DNA from: Desulfogranum japonicum DSM 18378
GTDB lineage: Bacteria; Desulfobacterota; Desulfobulbia; Desulfobulbales; Desulfobulbaceae
Length of the DNA stretch: 35,553 bases
NCBI RefSeq assembly: GCF_000429945.1
Contig: NZ_AUCV01000056.1
Span: forward strand, 1-35,553
Direction of reading: 5' to 3'
Shown: positions 28,601-35,209 of the stretch, piece after piece
Position numbering within the stretch: position 1 is the first letter of the stretch
Layout: each line of letters opens with the position of its first letter
The notes under the pieces: generated by a model
Database searches by the model: none
What the model was told of the DNA's origin: nothing
The model's input: the letters and a program-made list of their open reading frames with translations, nothing else
Program-made: the position numbers and the translations under genes

Positions 28601-28925
28601 GGAAGAGGTTCTCGGCCTGCAGATAAGAGATAACCGGATGACACTCCGTCCCGTCTTTCCCGACAACTGGCAGGGATTCATGCTCCGCTATCGATACGGG
28701 GAATCTGTGTATGAGATCAACGTGGAAAACCCGCATGCATGCGGCTGCGGGGTTGCGTCAGTGACTCTTGATGGCAAGCCCCAAAATGATGGATTCATTC
28801 TTCTTGAGAAGCATGCCTGCAAACACCATGTCCTTATCACCATGGGTTCCCCTCAACAATGGAACGAGGAAGTCGACCGCCATCACCGGAGTGCCTTGCC
28901 GGAAAGCCACTGTGAGACAAGATAA
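19686..28925 (+). CDS. ndvB: Cyclic beta-1,2-glucan synthase (NdvB/Cgs-like; GT84-GH94)
   Basis: This giant membrane enzyme (3079 aa) would make periplasmic cyclic beta-1,2-glucan from UDP-glucose: initiation, elongation and cyclisation by the GT84 part, and chain-length control by the GH94 phosphorylase part. Membrane segments lie at about 57-77, 89-106, 561-620, 975-1018 and 1088-1137. The GT84 domain (about 630-960) shows TLDSDTRLP with the DxD near 783 and HRWVRGDWQ (RW motif near 931). A glycoamylase-like region includes SESAYANLDLNKTYQYKAFG near 1600. Two GH94-type beta domains begin near 1777 and 2265. The GH94 catalytic region shows GTGDWNDGMN with Asp2738. It is slightly longer than the roughly 2800-2900 aa of rhizobial and Brucella homologues. 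ACGAGG precedes the ATG. It appears intact. Confidence 0.95.
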   Translation: MILTTLIGYYANKDEARLAFQGLAARGHRRIVLLHKGTDGRTRQTRPSFFQRTPSRLFVALLCAIVTAAVPNVFLWFKPDAAETFHGLPFYLSACTFLLLTGVIWLQSRKGGIDAGIVAEHQDWLIRGESVLILQAPVESLHSSVAFLRRKSDIPPSLFILHPRHERRATTRKTGALSAPTQIVEHAFNYASKQRIDSRLHCGAELITRLRKSNKWVKAACADLAAARRLEQKATLAADWILDNEYILERNARDVLRNLPLRYFRQLPVLASDPYRGMPYIYGLAKDLVSHTELYLDRENILAFIRAYQTDHALTIGELWAVPQMLRIALIESIQNMVIVAMEDLRQRQLADFWANRLFAANQQDANTLFSVLAELSRKEAVPTPYFSIQLAGLLYNDPSALSPVQDWLERVHKKPLHDLTLQEQKRQTREQLSCGNAFTSLRQLTLLDWREMFELLSKVELILCTDPSGTYSMMDFTTRDRCRQAIEKLAKNSAQSEEQIASRVTGLAAQSAEQSSDELRGHVSFWLIGAGRDELASLLSCRDSLRHRILSWIYNHHSPGYLLTITASLILFTGFIVDSALPYELFSPRFVSSGTGILFVLLATITASQLAIEIVNYLITRFLPPRYLPKMDFQQSGIPDEFRTLVVVPVMLVDEKSIDGEIEKLEIRYLANRENNLSFSLFTDYTDSETPGRDNDAPLLQRAVAAIEALNNRHDDTTFFLFHRDRLWSESEQKYIGWERKRGKLEELNSLIDGTRNESAPPLVHVGDPMQLADIRFIITLDSDTRLPHSTARRMVETLAHPHNRPRFDTTGAVREGSYTIIQPRVSPTLESTNRSLFSRLFSDPVGIDPYSTAIADIYQDLSGEGNYHGKGIYDVRSFNRLLSGRFPAERILSHDLIEGAYVRVGLATDIELFDDFPSNYQAYSNRAHRWVRGDWQIASWIFSHVPGPAGTNRKNPLSAFNRWKILDNLRRSLVPAATVGLLAVSWFISSKAAGIATMVVLLLLLFQPISHYFTMVTSGKSLRHVSPAKLLHKLLQAAAAAILLPSQAAVLQDAAFRALYRFLVSKRNLLEWKSGDTGISASWWKSFHALTCVFGSIASVVVGIAVWQVRPATLVWAIPWLTVWFCAPLLGLYLNREETNRQKKPLTDADNHFLRLVSRRTWRYFATFVGEKTNWLPPDNYQVAHQDSLAMRTSPTNIGLWMTSALGAYDSGYLTINQVLDSLSSTMETIDRLQQYRGHLLNWYDIDTLTPLEPRYVSTVDSGNMLGCLWTLEQGLDEMTQSLLLGANTLSGWTDTIELLEEEPAAARLYGDLKRLLAEHVGRRPALPAEVSGLIRLQRLLENRIDSASGTFIPDGLVEEQRQQMAAWTLNRKRYLTWIEILAEQSEEELALLGPGFLTALRHDLQHAPSLDALAHGRVETMTLLEKLDAASTDIPPALQAWRDRATEEFAKAQWLAGETLSQLRSLAASIGRLSAGMKMDFLYDRARKLFAIGYNVSTSCLDTSRYDLLASEARFGSFIAIAQGDVPLEHWFAMGRLYGAHGLKRVLLSWTGTMFEYLMPHLFQRSYPHSLLDKAACEAVSIQIGYGRKNNIPWGISESAYANLDLNKTYQYKAFGVPHLSLKGGSEDQLVVSPYAALLALSISPRETVKNIKMMAELGIFGAYGFFESMDFSRQAQRHGRRGIVVEAYMAHHQGMAFVALVNFLHGQPFCRRFHRDSRVRAFEPLLQERIPSHPPLHLIRTNHREQAMLGEDASSAKASIFTSSHVLSPRSLLLSNGEFSLMVTNNGGGYSQWKEFELSRWRSDQTCDTMGTFCYFYEPQGDHLWSASYQPVGTDAEDCSAEFTLDRAVFRRDHEDMHSEMEVIVSLEDNVEIRRITLINRSSRERTLDMTSYAELSMAPHNADRQHPAFNKLFIQTEALEKEQILLAKRRLRSTTDAPLVVAHRFLEEDGGDGSPASQGWQFETDRSRFIGRGHTPADPMGARQDLGSSEGFVLDPVLCIKQRLILKPGQRVRIVLLYAAGETREEVLLLMDKYSLSHAVERAMDFAWRSAQLQLQVLQIQPDEARRFQQLASHLLFPNRLLRAPARILQKNRKGQSGLWPYGISGDLPLALVVIGEVRDLSLVRQMLQAHTYWRMQGLSTDLLILNEEPAGYRRPLQERLEQMIQVYAPEAASERKGSVYLLQSGQIPEEDLVLLNAAAAVVLVANRGTLPQQLARAVEVVELAEKIESKSLPREVSAALPFMELHYFNSLGGFTQDGSEYAIYLGPDINTPAPWVNVMSNANFGTLVSESGAGFTWFGNSQRNRLTNWSNDPVLDPASEALYIRDEETGEFWSPTAAPIREQNAYRARHGAGYTVFEHNSHGIEQELRVFVPVDDDDGLPVKLQSLRLINSSPRLRRLSLTYYVELTLGENRESSQMHITTNWDENSHSIMARNYYHPDYPDRITFVSLSPQAESHSCDRTAFTGRNCSVAAPAAMESVELSGQSGAGLDPCAALRVTVELEPGEAKHITTMLGQSGSVEETNELILRFQSMTAVTEALEKTVSWWNALLGTIEVHTPELSVNLLVNRWLQYQSLSCRIWGRSGFYQSGGAFGFRDQLQDVMAFLHVRPEIARQQILLAARHQFKEGDVQHWWHEPSGAGIRSRISDDLLWLPHVVSRYVATTGDRDILAVEIPFLESPELAADEHEIFLTPTVSLERASLFEHCRRAVEHGLTQGPINGLPLMGTGDWNDGMNLVGAGGKGESVWLAWFLCDVLMGMSELAELVEMEDLRQDYLEKREELIRQIEKKGWDGNWYLRATFDDGSPLGSHLNREARIDSLSQSWAWLSGAAGPERAEVALESAWEHLVRQDDRVALLFTPPFDSAEPTPGYIRGYPPGVRENGGQYTHAALWMAMALARQGNGQRAVELLRLLNPIEHTRDTSGVWRYDVEPYVVAADVYWLPGKIGQGGWTWYTGSAAWMYRAWVEEVLGLQIRDNRMTLRPVFPDNWQGFMLRYRYGESVYEINVENPHACGCGVASVTLDGKPQNDGFILLEKHACKHHVLITMGSPQQWNEEVDRHHRSALPESHCETR

Positions 28926-28963
28926 CAGGATGATGTTCGACCCGGAATAAAGAAATATAAACT

Positions 28964-30094
28964 ATGAGAAAACGAGAAAAAGAAGCGCTGCTCATTGCCT
29001 TTTTAAAGGAAAAAATCAAGTATGAAAAGCTTGGTGATTACATTCTCCACTTGATACAGGATGACCCTTCCGCACCAAAAAATAATTTTCATACAATCAC
29101 ATATCGAATCAAGGAAAAACAAAGATTTATTCAAAAAATAGAACAAGAAAACAAAAAACTCACTCACGGTGAACCACCGATTACAGTGAAAAACTTCAAG
29201 GAACGCATGGGAGACCTCCTGGGAATTCGCCTTATATGTTTACGACTTGATGATATCAAGATACTTGAGGCATATTTTCATTATTTAGCTGAAGAGGACA
29301 TTTTCAGGTTCATTAAACAACCCAAGCAGAAGAGATCCTTTATTCTTCCGGTGGATCCAGGCGAAGAGAACGGCTGTCATGATCTGCGCTATGGCGGGTA
29401 TTCCTCTATTCATTACCAGATTGCATTAAGCGAGAGTCTCGCTGTACCTGATGAGATCAAGGGGCTCCAGGTTGAACTGCAATTGCGGACAATCCTTGAG
29501 GAAGCCTGGGGTGAGATTGATCATAAATACAGATACGCTCATACTCGAAGTGGAACAGCGCTTCCTGAATTCATACATTCCGGTTTCTATAATTTAAGCG
29601 CTTATCTTCAGGCCGCAGCAATGCAGGCGGAGTATTTATGCAGACAGGTGGAAATGTACTCTTCCGACAACAGGGAAACACATAGAGATCCAGATTTTTT
29701 ACCTTTTCCTGGTGCTGACAAACACAAACAAGATGTTGCGAAAAGCCTTTCTGCCTCGCTACCAATAGTGCAGCAAAACCTGGCAGACATTTTTGGGTTC
29801 AAATTACAAGAAAGAACACTGACATATATCCTCAAACGATTTCAGGAAGCCGGAGTACAAGGGCAGCATAAAAAAACCATGGACAAAATCCTTCACCACA
29901 AGCGAGTAGAACAGTTCAAAACTGTCTTTCATGAAATACTCACACACAAACCGTTTGAAGATAAAAACAAAAGGAATATAGATGTCATCAATGCTGTAAA
30001 TTTTGCATTATTCCATGAAACACAGGGGCCACGGTTGGCAATCGAGGGTCTACGGTCGATCCTTAAACACAGGAAAGAACGGTCCGGCTGGTGA
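28964..30094 (+). CDS. RelA/SpoT-type (p)ppGpp synthetase domain protein
   Basis: This 376-aa protein has a RelA/SpoT nucleotidyltransferase domain in its first half. It shows RIKEKQRFIQK (ATP-binding motif, 48-58), RMGDLLGIRL with Asp84 (81-90), GGYSSIHYQ (G-loop Tyr146; 144-152) and VELQLRTILEEAWGEIDHKYRY (170-191). No HD hydrolase, TGS or ACT domain is present, so it is a stand-alone synthetase rather than a long RSH. The C-terminal half (about 200-376) is helical and not recognised. It starts 38 nt after the glucan synthase stop on the same strand, with only a weak RBS (GGAATAAAG), consistent with an operon. Synthetase residues look intact; a toxin-type or tRNA-modifying variant cannot be excluded. 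Confidence 0.88.
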   Translation: MRKREKEALLIAFLKEKIKYEKLGDYILHLIQDDPSAPKNNFHTITYRIKEKQRFIQKIEQENKKLTHGEPPITVKNFKERMGDLLGIRLICLRLDDIKILEAYFHYLAEEDIFRFIKQPKQKRSFILPVDPGEENGCHDLRYGGYSSIHYQIALSESLAVPDEIKGLQVELQLRTILEEAWGEIDHKYRYAHTRSGTALPEFIHSGFYNLSAYLQAAAMQAEYLCRQVEMYSSDNRETHRDPDFLPFPGADKHKQDVAKSLSASLPIVQQNLADIFGFKLQERTLTYILKRFQEAGVQGQHKKTMDKILHHKRVEQFKTVFHEILTHKPFEDKNKRNIDVINAVNFALFHETQGPRLAIEGLRSILKHRKERSGW

Positions 30095-30179
30095 ACCAAT
30101 TCATAGTCCTCCATAAACCAGATATCAGGAATAGACAACAATGCAGAGTAGAGTAACAATTCATCAATGGAGAGACTGG

Positions 30180-31122
30180 ATTCTTGAGCATATCGGTGGC
30201 AATGCCTACGGACTGACAAGCAAAGGCAACAAATCAGTTACGTGTTTTTTTGTAAACCCAGACAACGCGCACAGGACACTTCAGGCTTTTTACATGACGA
30301 GGCGTGAATACGTCTGAACCTCTCTTGTCTGTCCGTAAAGAAAAACTGTATAACTCGTTGCAATGTCGCGCCATCTCGCTGCACAATCATCAGCACTGCC
30401 GAGACGGTTACCATAGATTCTGGAACGACCTCTTCCTTTTTTACCTGTTACAACAGGTGCAAAATCCAACAGCGCTATATTCGAGACAGTAAATGATACT
30501 TGCCGTCAGCCCCTTGTTTCAAAGGTGCCCAGAGGCCATTATTGCCAAACCAGCTATCAGTGACTACCAGTACAGTTTTTTGATAATAAGCCTGCACATC
30601 TTTTATCATATCGGCAGCTTGTTCCATTTTGCTTTTAAAGGATACGGCCTTTCCTTTGCGTTTCACATTGACGGATTTTGCCAAGATATCCTTCTTCATG
30701 ATATAAAATCGGAAATCAAGCGGTAGGCACGCCCAGCGTGACTGCACCTTCTTCAGCAAACCAATGGCAACGATACACTGTGACCAAGGATAGGCCGTTT
30801 GATTACCTTTCGAGGCATGGTTATGAAAATTGCCACAAGCGAAGATTTTTTGTCCGCTCTTGGGGGGTTATAGAATCATTCAACACCACAATGATTTCCA
30901 AGGTAATGTTGGGCTCGCCATGAAGGCATAAAACCGTTGACTCTGTATGTCCAAACCAATCAAAGTCTGCAATGCACGTAGCAAATTGGAGGTGATTGAG
31001 GAGGTGAATGGTATCACTACCGCCAGCAATGTATATGCAAACCAAACCTTTCTCTTTTGCCCCTGCTTGGTGTTTGAAAATTGTGCTTGCAGAGGAGAAA
31101 GTAAATCCTTTAATATGAACAT
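30180..31122 (-). pseudogene. IS4/IS701-type DDE transposase, multiply frameshifted
   Basis: Several minus-strand frames together rebuild most of one transposase. The N-terminus is MFILKDLLSPLQAQF through LDIQSQRFYAFMASPTLPWK (31122 to about 30885). Then come LNDSITPQERTK, KIFACGNFHNHASKGNQ and YPWSQCIVAIGLLKKV, VVTDSWFGNNGLWAPL with a DDE-type Asp, and, after another shift near 30480, GKKGRGRSRIYGNRLGS and YGQTREVQTYSRLVM, then KCPVRVVWVYKK. At least three frameshifts and an internal deletion inactivate it. The far C-terminus is missing or unrecognisable, and the remnant ends close to the stop of the RelA/SpoT-like gene. AGGAG precedes the original ATG. Confidence 0.8.
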
Positions 31123-31339
31123 GGTGAGTTGCTCCTTTTGGTATATTTTCAGTTACTTAGAACTAATTGAACTATACTATAGTTGCACTCACCATTCACC
31201 ACTTATCCTGTTGATATTGCGCAATATATTTACATTTCCGACTCAAGGTTGGCATAGAAAATGACCATGTTTTTACAGCTGTTCTCATTCAGGAACTCTT
31301 CCCATATTTACTACCCAGCTTTTAACCTTGCTGCACAAT

Positions 31340-31573
31340 TTTCAGGAAACTTCAGTAAAGCAAGGAATGGAAGCAGTTATTCCACCAAAGAAAAATCGTA
31401 AAGAACAGCGTGAATACGATAAAAACATGTATGGATTGAGGCATTTGGTGGAAAATGCGTTTTTACATCTTAAACGTTGGAGGGGGATTGTCACACGCTA
31501 TGCAAAACACACAGCTTCCTTTCTTGCAGCCGTACAGATCCGATGTATTGATTTGTGGGGCAAACTTACTTGA
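31340..31573 (+). pseudogene. IS5-family transposase, C-terminal fragment
   Basis: The plus-strand frame reads GMEAVIPPKKNRKEQREYD, then YGLRHLVENAFLHLKRWRG and RYAKHTASFLAAVQIRCIDL, ending at a natural-looking stop. This is the typical end of IS5-type transposases, with the catalytic Glu in LVENAF. The upstream two thirds, including the first two catalytic Asp, are missing. Orientation is opposite to the neighbouring IS4/IS701-like remnant. Confidence 0.8.
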
Positions 31574-31884
31574 CGGCACTATCTAGGTTTGTCGAGAAAA
31601 ATATTCAGATGGCTTATCACCGTCATCGGCAATGTTAAACATTGATCCGGGGTGTCCAACAACCGGGAAAAAGGAAATTATCGTCTTTCCAGAAGGATTT
31701 GCAACCTCTAGAATCCCAGGATATTGTCCCTTTTATAAGAAATTGAAGTACATAACAACCACCCAGACAGCAGCACTAAATATTTTGACATTGACGGCAC
31801 GACTTTCGATATTCATGAAATGAAGAAGGTAGGAATTGAACCACGAGAATTCCCAACCAAAAACCTCAGCCCGCCATTTCAGAA
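31574..31884. other. Intergenic, nothing supported
   Basis: About 310 bp lie between the IS5-like fragment and the FNT gene. A 63-codon plus-strand frame (31632-31823) has no RBS and no recognisable motif. The first bases may include the IS5-like terminal repeat. Confidence 0.4.
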
Positions 31885-32739
31885 ATGACAAAAAACGAAC
31901 AATCCCGAAAGCAAGATAGTATTGATTCCGATTTGGAGCATCCCAAAACATCAAAAAAAGATTCTCCCAAATCGCATGGAGAGATTCTCAAACAGCAAAT
32001 TGTCGATGGCCAGGTAACGTTCGATAGAAATCCAAGCAGTATTTTACTGAGTTCTCTGACAGCCGGCATGGAAATCGGATTTACCTATCTATCGATATGC
32101 ACATTACATGGCAGTTTGTTTGGCAGAGTTGACGAGATGACAATATTTAAACTGATGGCACTTGTCTACCCGGTCGGGTTTATAATGGTTGTCATGGGGC
32201 AGTCCATACTGTTTACTGAACAAACCTCCTTACTGACCCTGCCGGTACTTCACAACAAGCGAAGCATTCGCAGTTTGCTCAAACTCTGGGGCCTGGTCAT
32301 CGTGGGGAATTTGGCAGGTGGATGCATAATGGCGGTTGTCCTGATATGGATTGGGCCAAAATTGGAAGTTGTCGAGCCACACAGCATTGAAGCAATAGCG
32401 GTCCACATAACCAAATACGATAACTGGGTAATTTTTGTGAGCGCCATACTCGCCGGTTGGCTGATGGGATTATTATCCTGGCTGGTTACCGCCTCAAAAG
32501 ATACTGTGAGCAGGATTATCATTATCTATATGATTACGGCAGTACTTGCTTTTGCAGGACTACATCATAGCATTGTCGGAAACGTGGAGGTTTTCGCAGG
32601 ACTACTCATTTCAACGGAAATAACATTGCTTTCATACATATCCTTTGAAAGCATCTCACTTATAGGAAATGCACTCGGGGGTGCCGTATTTGTCGCTTTG
32701 CTGAAATACAGGGCATTTGTCTATAACGTTGAAAATTAA
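31885..32739 (+). CDS. Formate/nitrite transporter (FNT) family channel, YfdC-like
   Basis: The 284-aa protein has a hydrophilic charged N-terminus (about 1-50) followed by six hydrophobic segments. The pattern is FNT-like: SSLTAGMEIGFTYLSICTLH in the first helix, GNLAGGCIMAVVLIWIGP in the middle, and WLMGLLSWLVTASKD then GLHHSIVGNVEVFAGLL near the end. The extended N-terminus and 'LSWLV.A..D..SR' are closer to YfdC-type members than to FocA/NirC. It would be an inner-membrane channel for a small anion or a related solute. No good RBS precedes ATG 31885, but an in-frame stop soon upstream leaves no better start. It stands alone between IS debris. Confidence 0.85.
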   Translation: MTKNEQSRKQDSIDSDLEHPKTSKKDSPKSHGEILKQQIVDGQVTFDRNPSSILLSSLTAGMEIGFTYLSICTLHGSLFGRVDEMTIFKLMALVYPVGFIMVVMGQSILFTEQTSLLTLPVLHNKRSIRSLLKLWGLVIVGNLAGGCIMAVVLIWIGPKLEVVEPHSIEAIAVHITKYDNWVIFVSAILAGWLMGLLSWLVTASKDTVSRIIIIYMITAVLAFAGLHHSIVGNVEVFAGLLISTEITLLSYISFESISLIGNALGGAVFVALLKYRAFVYNVEN

Positions 32740-33404
32740 AATATATAGCCTGAATCAGTGAAAGCTTAAGGGGCAGAACCGCCCGAGCACGATTGACTAA
32801 AAAAAGATCAGCTGACGACGCATCGTCCTGCCCCATCCAGATCTCATAAAGATGGTTCCAGCCTGTTTCGATTGCTACTCTCCAGTATTTCCCAGGTCCT
32901 TTTGGAAAGTATCCGTCGTCTCTTTCGCAAAAAAGAAGCGCTTCCTTCATTCAATTTTCAGAGGAAAATCATATAAAAAAGCTACTGGATACCCCTTCTC
33001 CGCCTCCGCAAAGGTTAGACGAAATATTTCAGCTGAGATCATTTTTTCCATTCATACGACAACGATCTGGATGAAATATATCGAGAGGAGAACGTTCTTG
33101 TCACCATTGGCACCATACTTATAGTATTTATATAAAGATTTTTGTGATTCCAGGCATCTATTCTACAAACAATTTTTTTCTTTGTAAGACCGTTGGATAA
33201 GCAAGATAGTTTTCCTTCTTTCTTTTTCAAAGGTCTCAGATCTAATTAGATCCCTTAACTGCTTGGCGGTCACATTCCGACAGAATGATGAGTGATAAAA
33301 AAAACAAGTTCAAGATAAGCAATGGACGAATACCGTCCTGGAAAACATTTCAACCCGTAGTGCTGGTGTGAAGACCAGCATCCCTATTATCAATGGAGAA
33401 TGTC
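32740..33404. other. About 660 bp intergenic region
   Basis: No gene is supported. A minus-strand frame (32660-32950) overlaps the FNT gene end and lacks recognisable motifs. At 33286 a short frame starts like the next gene (MMSDKK) but stops after 29 codons. A small hairpin lies at 33361-33380. Confidence 0.5.
33361..33380 (+). other. Hairpin in the leader of the small coiled-coil gene
   Basis: TGCTGGT and ACCAGCA form a perfect 7-bp stem with the loop GTGAAG, 24 nt before the ATG at 33405. No T-tract follows, so it is not a terminator. It may be a leader structure. Confidence 0.4.
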
Positions 33405-33692
33405 ATGAGTGATAAAAATACCTACATACAAAAGACGAAAGCGAAACTTGACGAGTGGAATGCTGATATTGCCAAACTTGAAGCCAAGGCAGATGGTGCC
33501 GAGGCTGATATGAAAATCAAGTACAGTGAGGAGATTGACACACTGAAAAAGCAGCGGCAAGAGACCGCAGCCAAACTTGAGGAATTAGAGAAAGCAAGCG
33601 ATGATGCCTGGAAAGATATCAAGGCTGGTTTCGAAAATGCCTGGGACTCGCTTGGTATGGCGATGAAATCGGCTTTATCCAGATTCAAGTAA
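33405..33692 (+). CDS. Small acidic coiled-coil protein, 95 aa
   Basis: ATG 33405 (MSDKNTYIQKTKAKL) is chosen because GGAG lies 7 nt upstream; the earlier ATG at 33393 has no RBS. The product is almost entirely helical and rich in Ala, Glu, Lys and Asp (DEWNADIAKLEAKADGAEAD, then DTLKKQRQETAAKLEELEKA). The C-terminus is amphipathic with aromatic residues (DAWKDIKAGFENAWDSLG). No signal peptide or metal motif is seen. Such short coiled-coil proteins occur in many Desulfobacterota and other Proteobacteria and are uncharacterised. The gene is monocistronic here. A stress or membrane-association role is speculation. Confidence 0.75.
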   Translation: MSDKNTYIQKTKAKLDEWNADIAKLEAKADGAEADMKIKYSEEIDTLKKQRQETAAKLEELEKASDDAWKDIKAGFENAWDSLGMAMKSALSRFK

Positions 33693-33724
33693 ATCTTTTG
33701 CAATCGAGATATCTCCGCCAAACA

Positions 33725-34700
33725 CTATGCCAAGGCGCTTTCATCTCCGCTGTCCTGCGTGAACAGGCACGATAAGCCAGTGGCATCCCTAAGGCTCCAG
33801 AGAAACTCGGCATCAAGTTCATTTGGCAGTGGAGATATGTTCAGATCTGCTTCCGGAGCCGTGCTGGCGTAGCGGCCGAAATCACCATCGGCAATATGTG
33901 AGGAGGTATCGGCGGGCAGCCTGACAAGCTCAACCAGGCGAGAGAAAGATTTTCTCGCCTTTTCTTTATCCTCCTCGTGCTCGACCGCAGCGATGACTCT
34001 CATGCTGCCGTTCCATGAGTCCATCAGGCGATAGGAGAGCAGGATCGCCAGATCGAGATTGAAAAATTCCATTTCCATTTTCCAATCAGGCCCCTGGTCG
34101 AGAATCCATAGATTGACCCGCTTGTGCCTGCCGAGTCCGGCAGTCACGCGTCTGACAAAGAGGACGGCGCCCATTCGGTGCCTGGCTGCCTCTTTGATTG
34201 GATCCTCAAGCGATGTGTGAGTATCGGAATCGTTCGAGAGTTCAAGAAACGGGAAATTAGGACGGAAGAAGGCGCCTGCATACCCATACGCACGTCATCA
34301 AGAAAAAGTTCCCCTTCCATGACGGTGGAGGAGCTGTCCCCCCTCGCGCATGAAAGCATGCTGGTATCGACCTGACATGCCTGCAGTTCATCGATTTTTC
34401 CTGGAAAGGCGATGCCCAGCAACTTGATCGATCCCATGGGGTAGGCAACATGCTGGACCAGCTCAAAGCTTCCCCTGATTCTGGAAGGATCTTCCACGGG
34501 CAGCAGGATATTGGGTTTCCAGACGTGTTCGGCCCTGCCCTGAACGAATTTCACCTGTTTGGCGGCCCATTCGGCCAGTGCGGTGAACAGGCCACTTTCT
34601 CCCTGCAGTAAAGATTGACTGGACGCTGCACTTCTCGCCAGTAGCAGCTGTTTCCATGCCATTTCAGGTCGGAACGTGGTGACAGTCCGGAAGTGTTTAG
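33725..34700 (-). pseudogene. C-terminal domain of an SLC12-like cation-chloride transporter, frameshifted
   Basis: Two minus-strand frames join into one conserved domain. The first covers about 34690-34276 with SQSLLQGESGLFTALAEWAA, WKPNILLPVEDPSRIRGSF and MGSIKLLGIAFPGK up to MGMQA. The second reads FFRPNFPFLELSND and SLEDPIKEAARHRMGAVLFV, and ends LSCLFTQDSGDESALA at 33725. This resembles the cytoplasmic domain that follows the membrane part in prokaryotic Na-K-Cl-cotransporter-like APC permeases. The break is an apparent 2-nt insertion at the GGCGCC of 34271-34276. The whole membrane domain is absent, so it is a decayed remnant. A 219-codon frame starting at 34803 extends upstream, but its first 40 residues do not look like the family. 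Confidence 0.7.
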
Positions 34701-34904
34701 CAGGCCGACAATAATCTCTCGGTATCAGTATATAGTGACTGAACGCCCCCCTTTCAGCCCATTTAATTACGGGAATCATTCCCACATGATATTGTTTCAA
34801 CACTCTGATGGTCTCCGCAATGTTTGCTGGGGTTTAAATTTACCATAATCAGCAAATTTTAAACGGATCTCTCCCGCTCTCATGAAGTAATCTTGCAAAA
34901 CTAA

Positions 34905-35165
34905 ACAACCACCGACTAGAAGTCGGTGGGTTTGAATTCGCGGACTGAAAATCCTACGACACCGGCAAAGCCGGTTTATTCGATATCAAATTTATCATTG
35001 GGATCCTTTTCAAAATGATGTGCCAAGTACTCCTGAATCTTCTCTTTGGTGAGTGCCCCTGACGTTACAAAAAAATAGCCTCGTGCCAAAAATGACGTCC
35101 CCAGTATCGCTTCTTCACATGCGGAAACCGTGAACGCTAAGATTTTTTGACCCACTTGTGCTAAG
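34905..35165 (-). pseudogene. IS200/IS605-type TnpA remnant with right-end hairpin
   Basis: Minus-strand frames give FPHVKKRYWGRHFW in one frame, then ARGYFFVTSGALTKEKIQEY and LAHHFEKDPNDKFDIE in another. This is the C-terminal part of a Y1 transposase, with the catalytic Tyr in IQEYLAHH. One G is missing near 35086 (TGGCA where TGGGCA is expected), and a second shift lies just upstream near KILAF. The N-terminal half with the HUH motif is absent. The element's end hairpin is intact at 34909-34929. Confidence 0.75.
34909..34929. repeat. IS200/IS605-type terminal hairpin
   Basis: CCACCGACT (34909-34917) and AGTCGGTGG (34921-34929) form a perfect 9-bp stem with a 3-nt loop. The sequence that follows on the plus strand (GGGTTTGAATTCGCGGACTG) is typical of IS200/IS605-group ends. 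A second small hairpin (ACCGGC/GCCGGT) lies at 34961-34975 beside the tnpA stop. Confidence 0.75.
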
Positions 35166-35209
35166 ACAAACTGACCCACCCGGTTGGAGCGCGCCAACGA
35201 TGGTTATTC

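Noticed and set aside
32660-32950. 96-codon minus-strand frame overlapping the FNT gene end
   Set aside because: About 80 nt lie antisense to the FNT coding sequence. The remainder has no known motif and no RBS.
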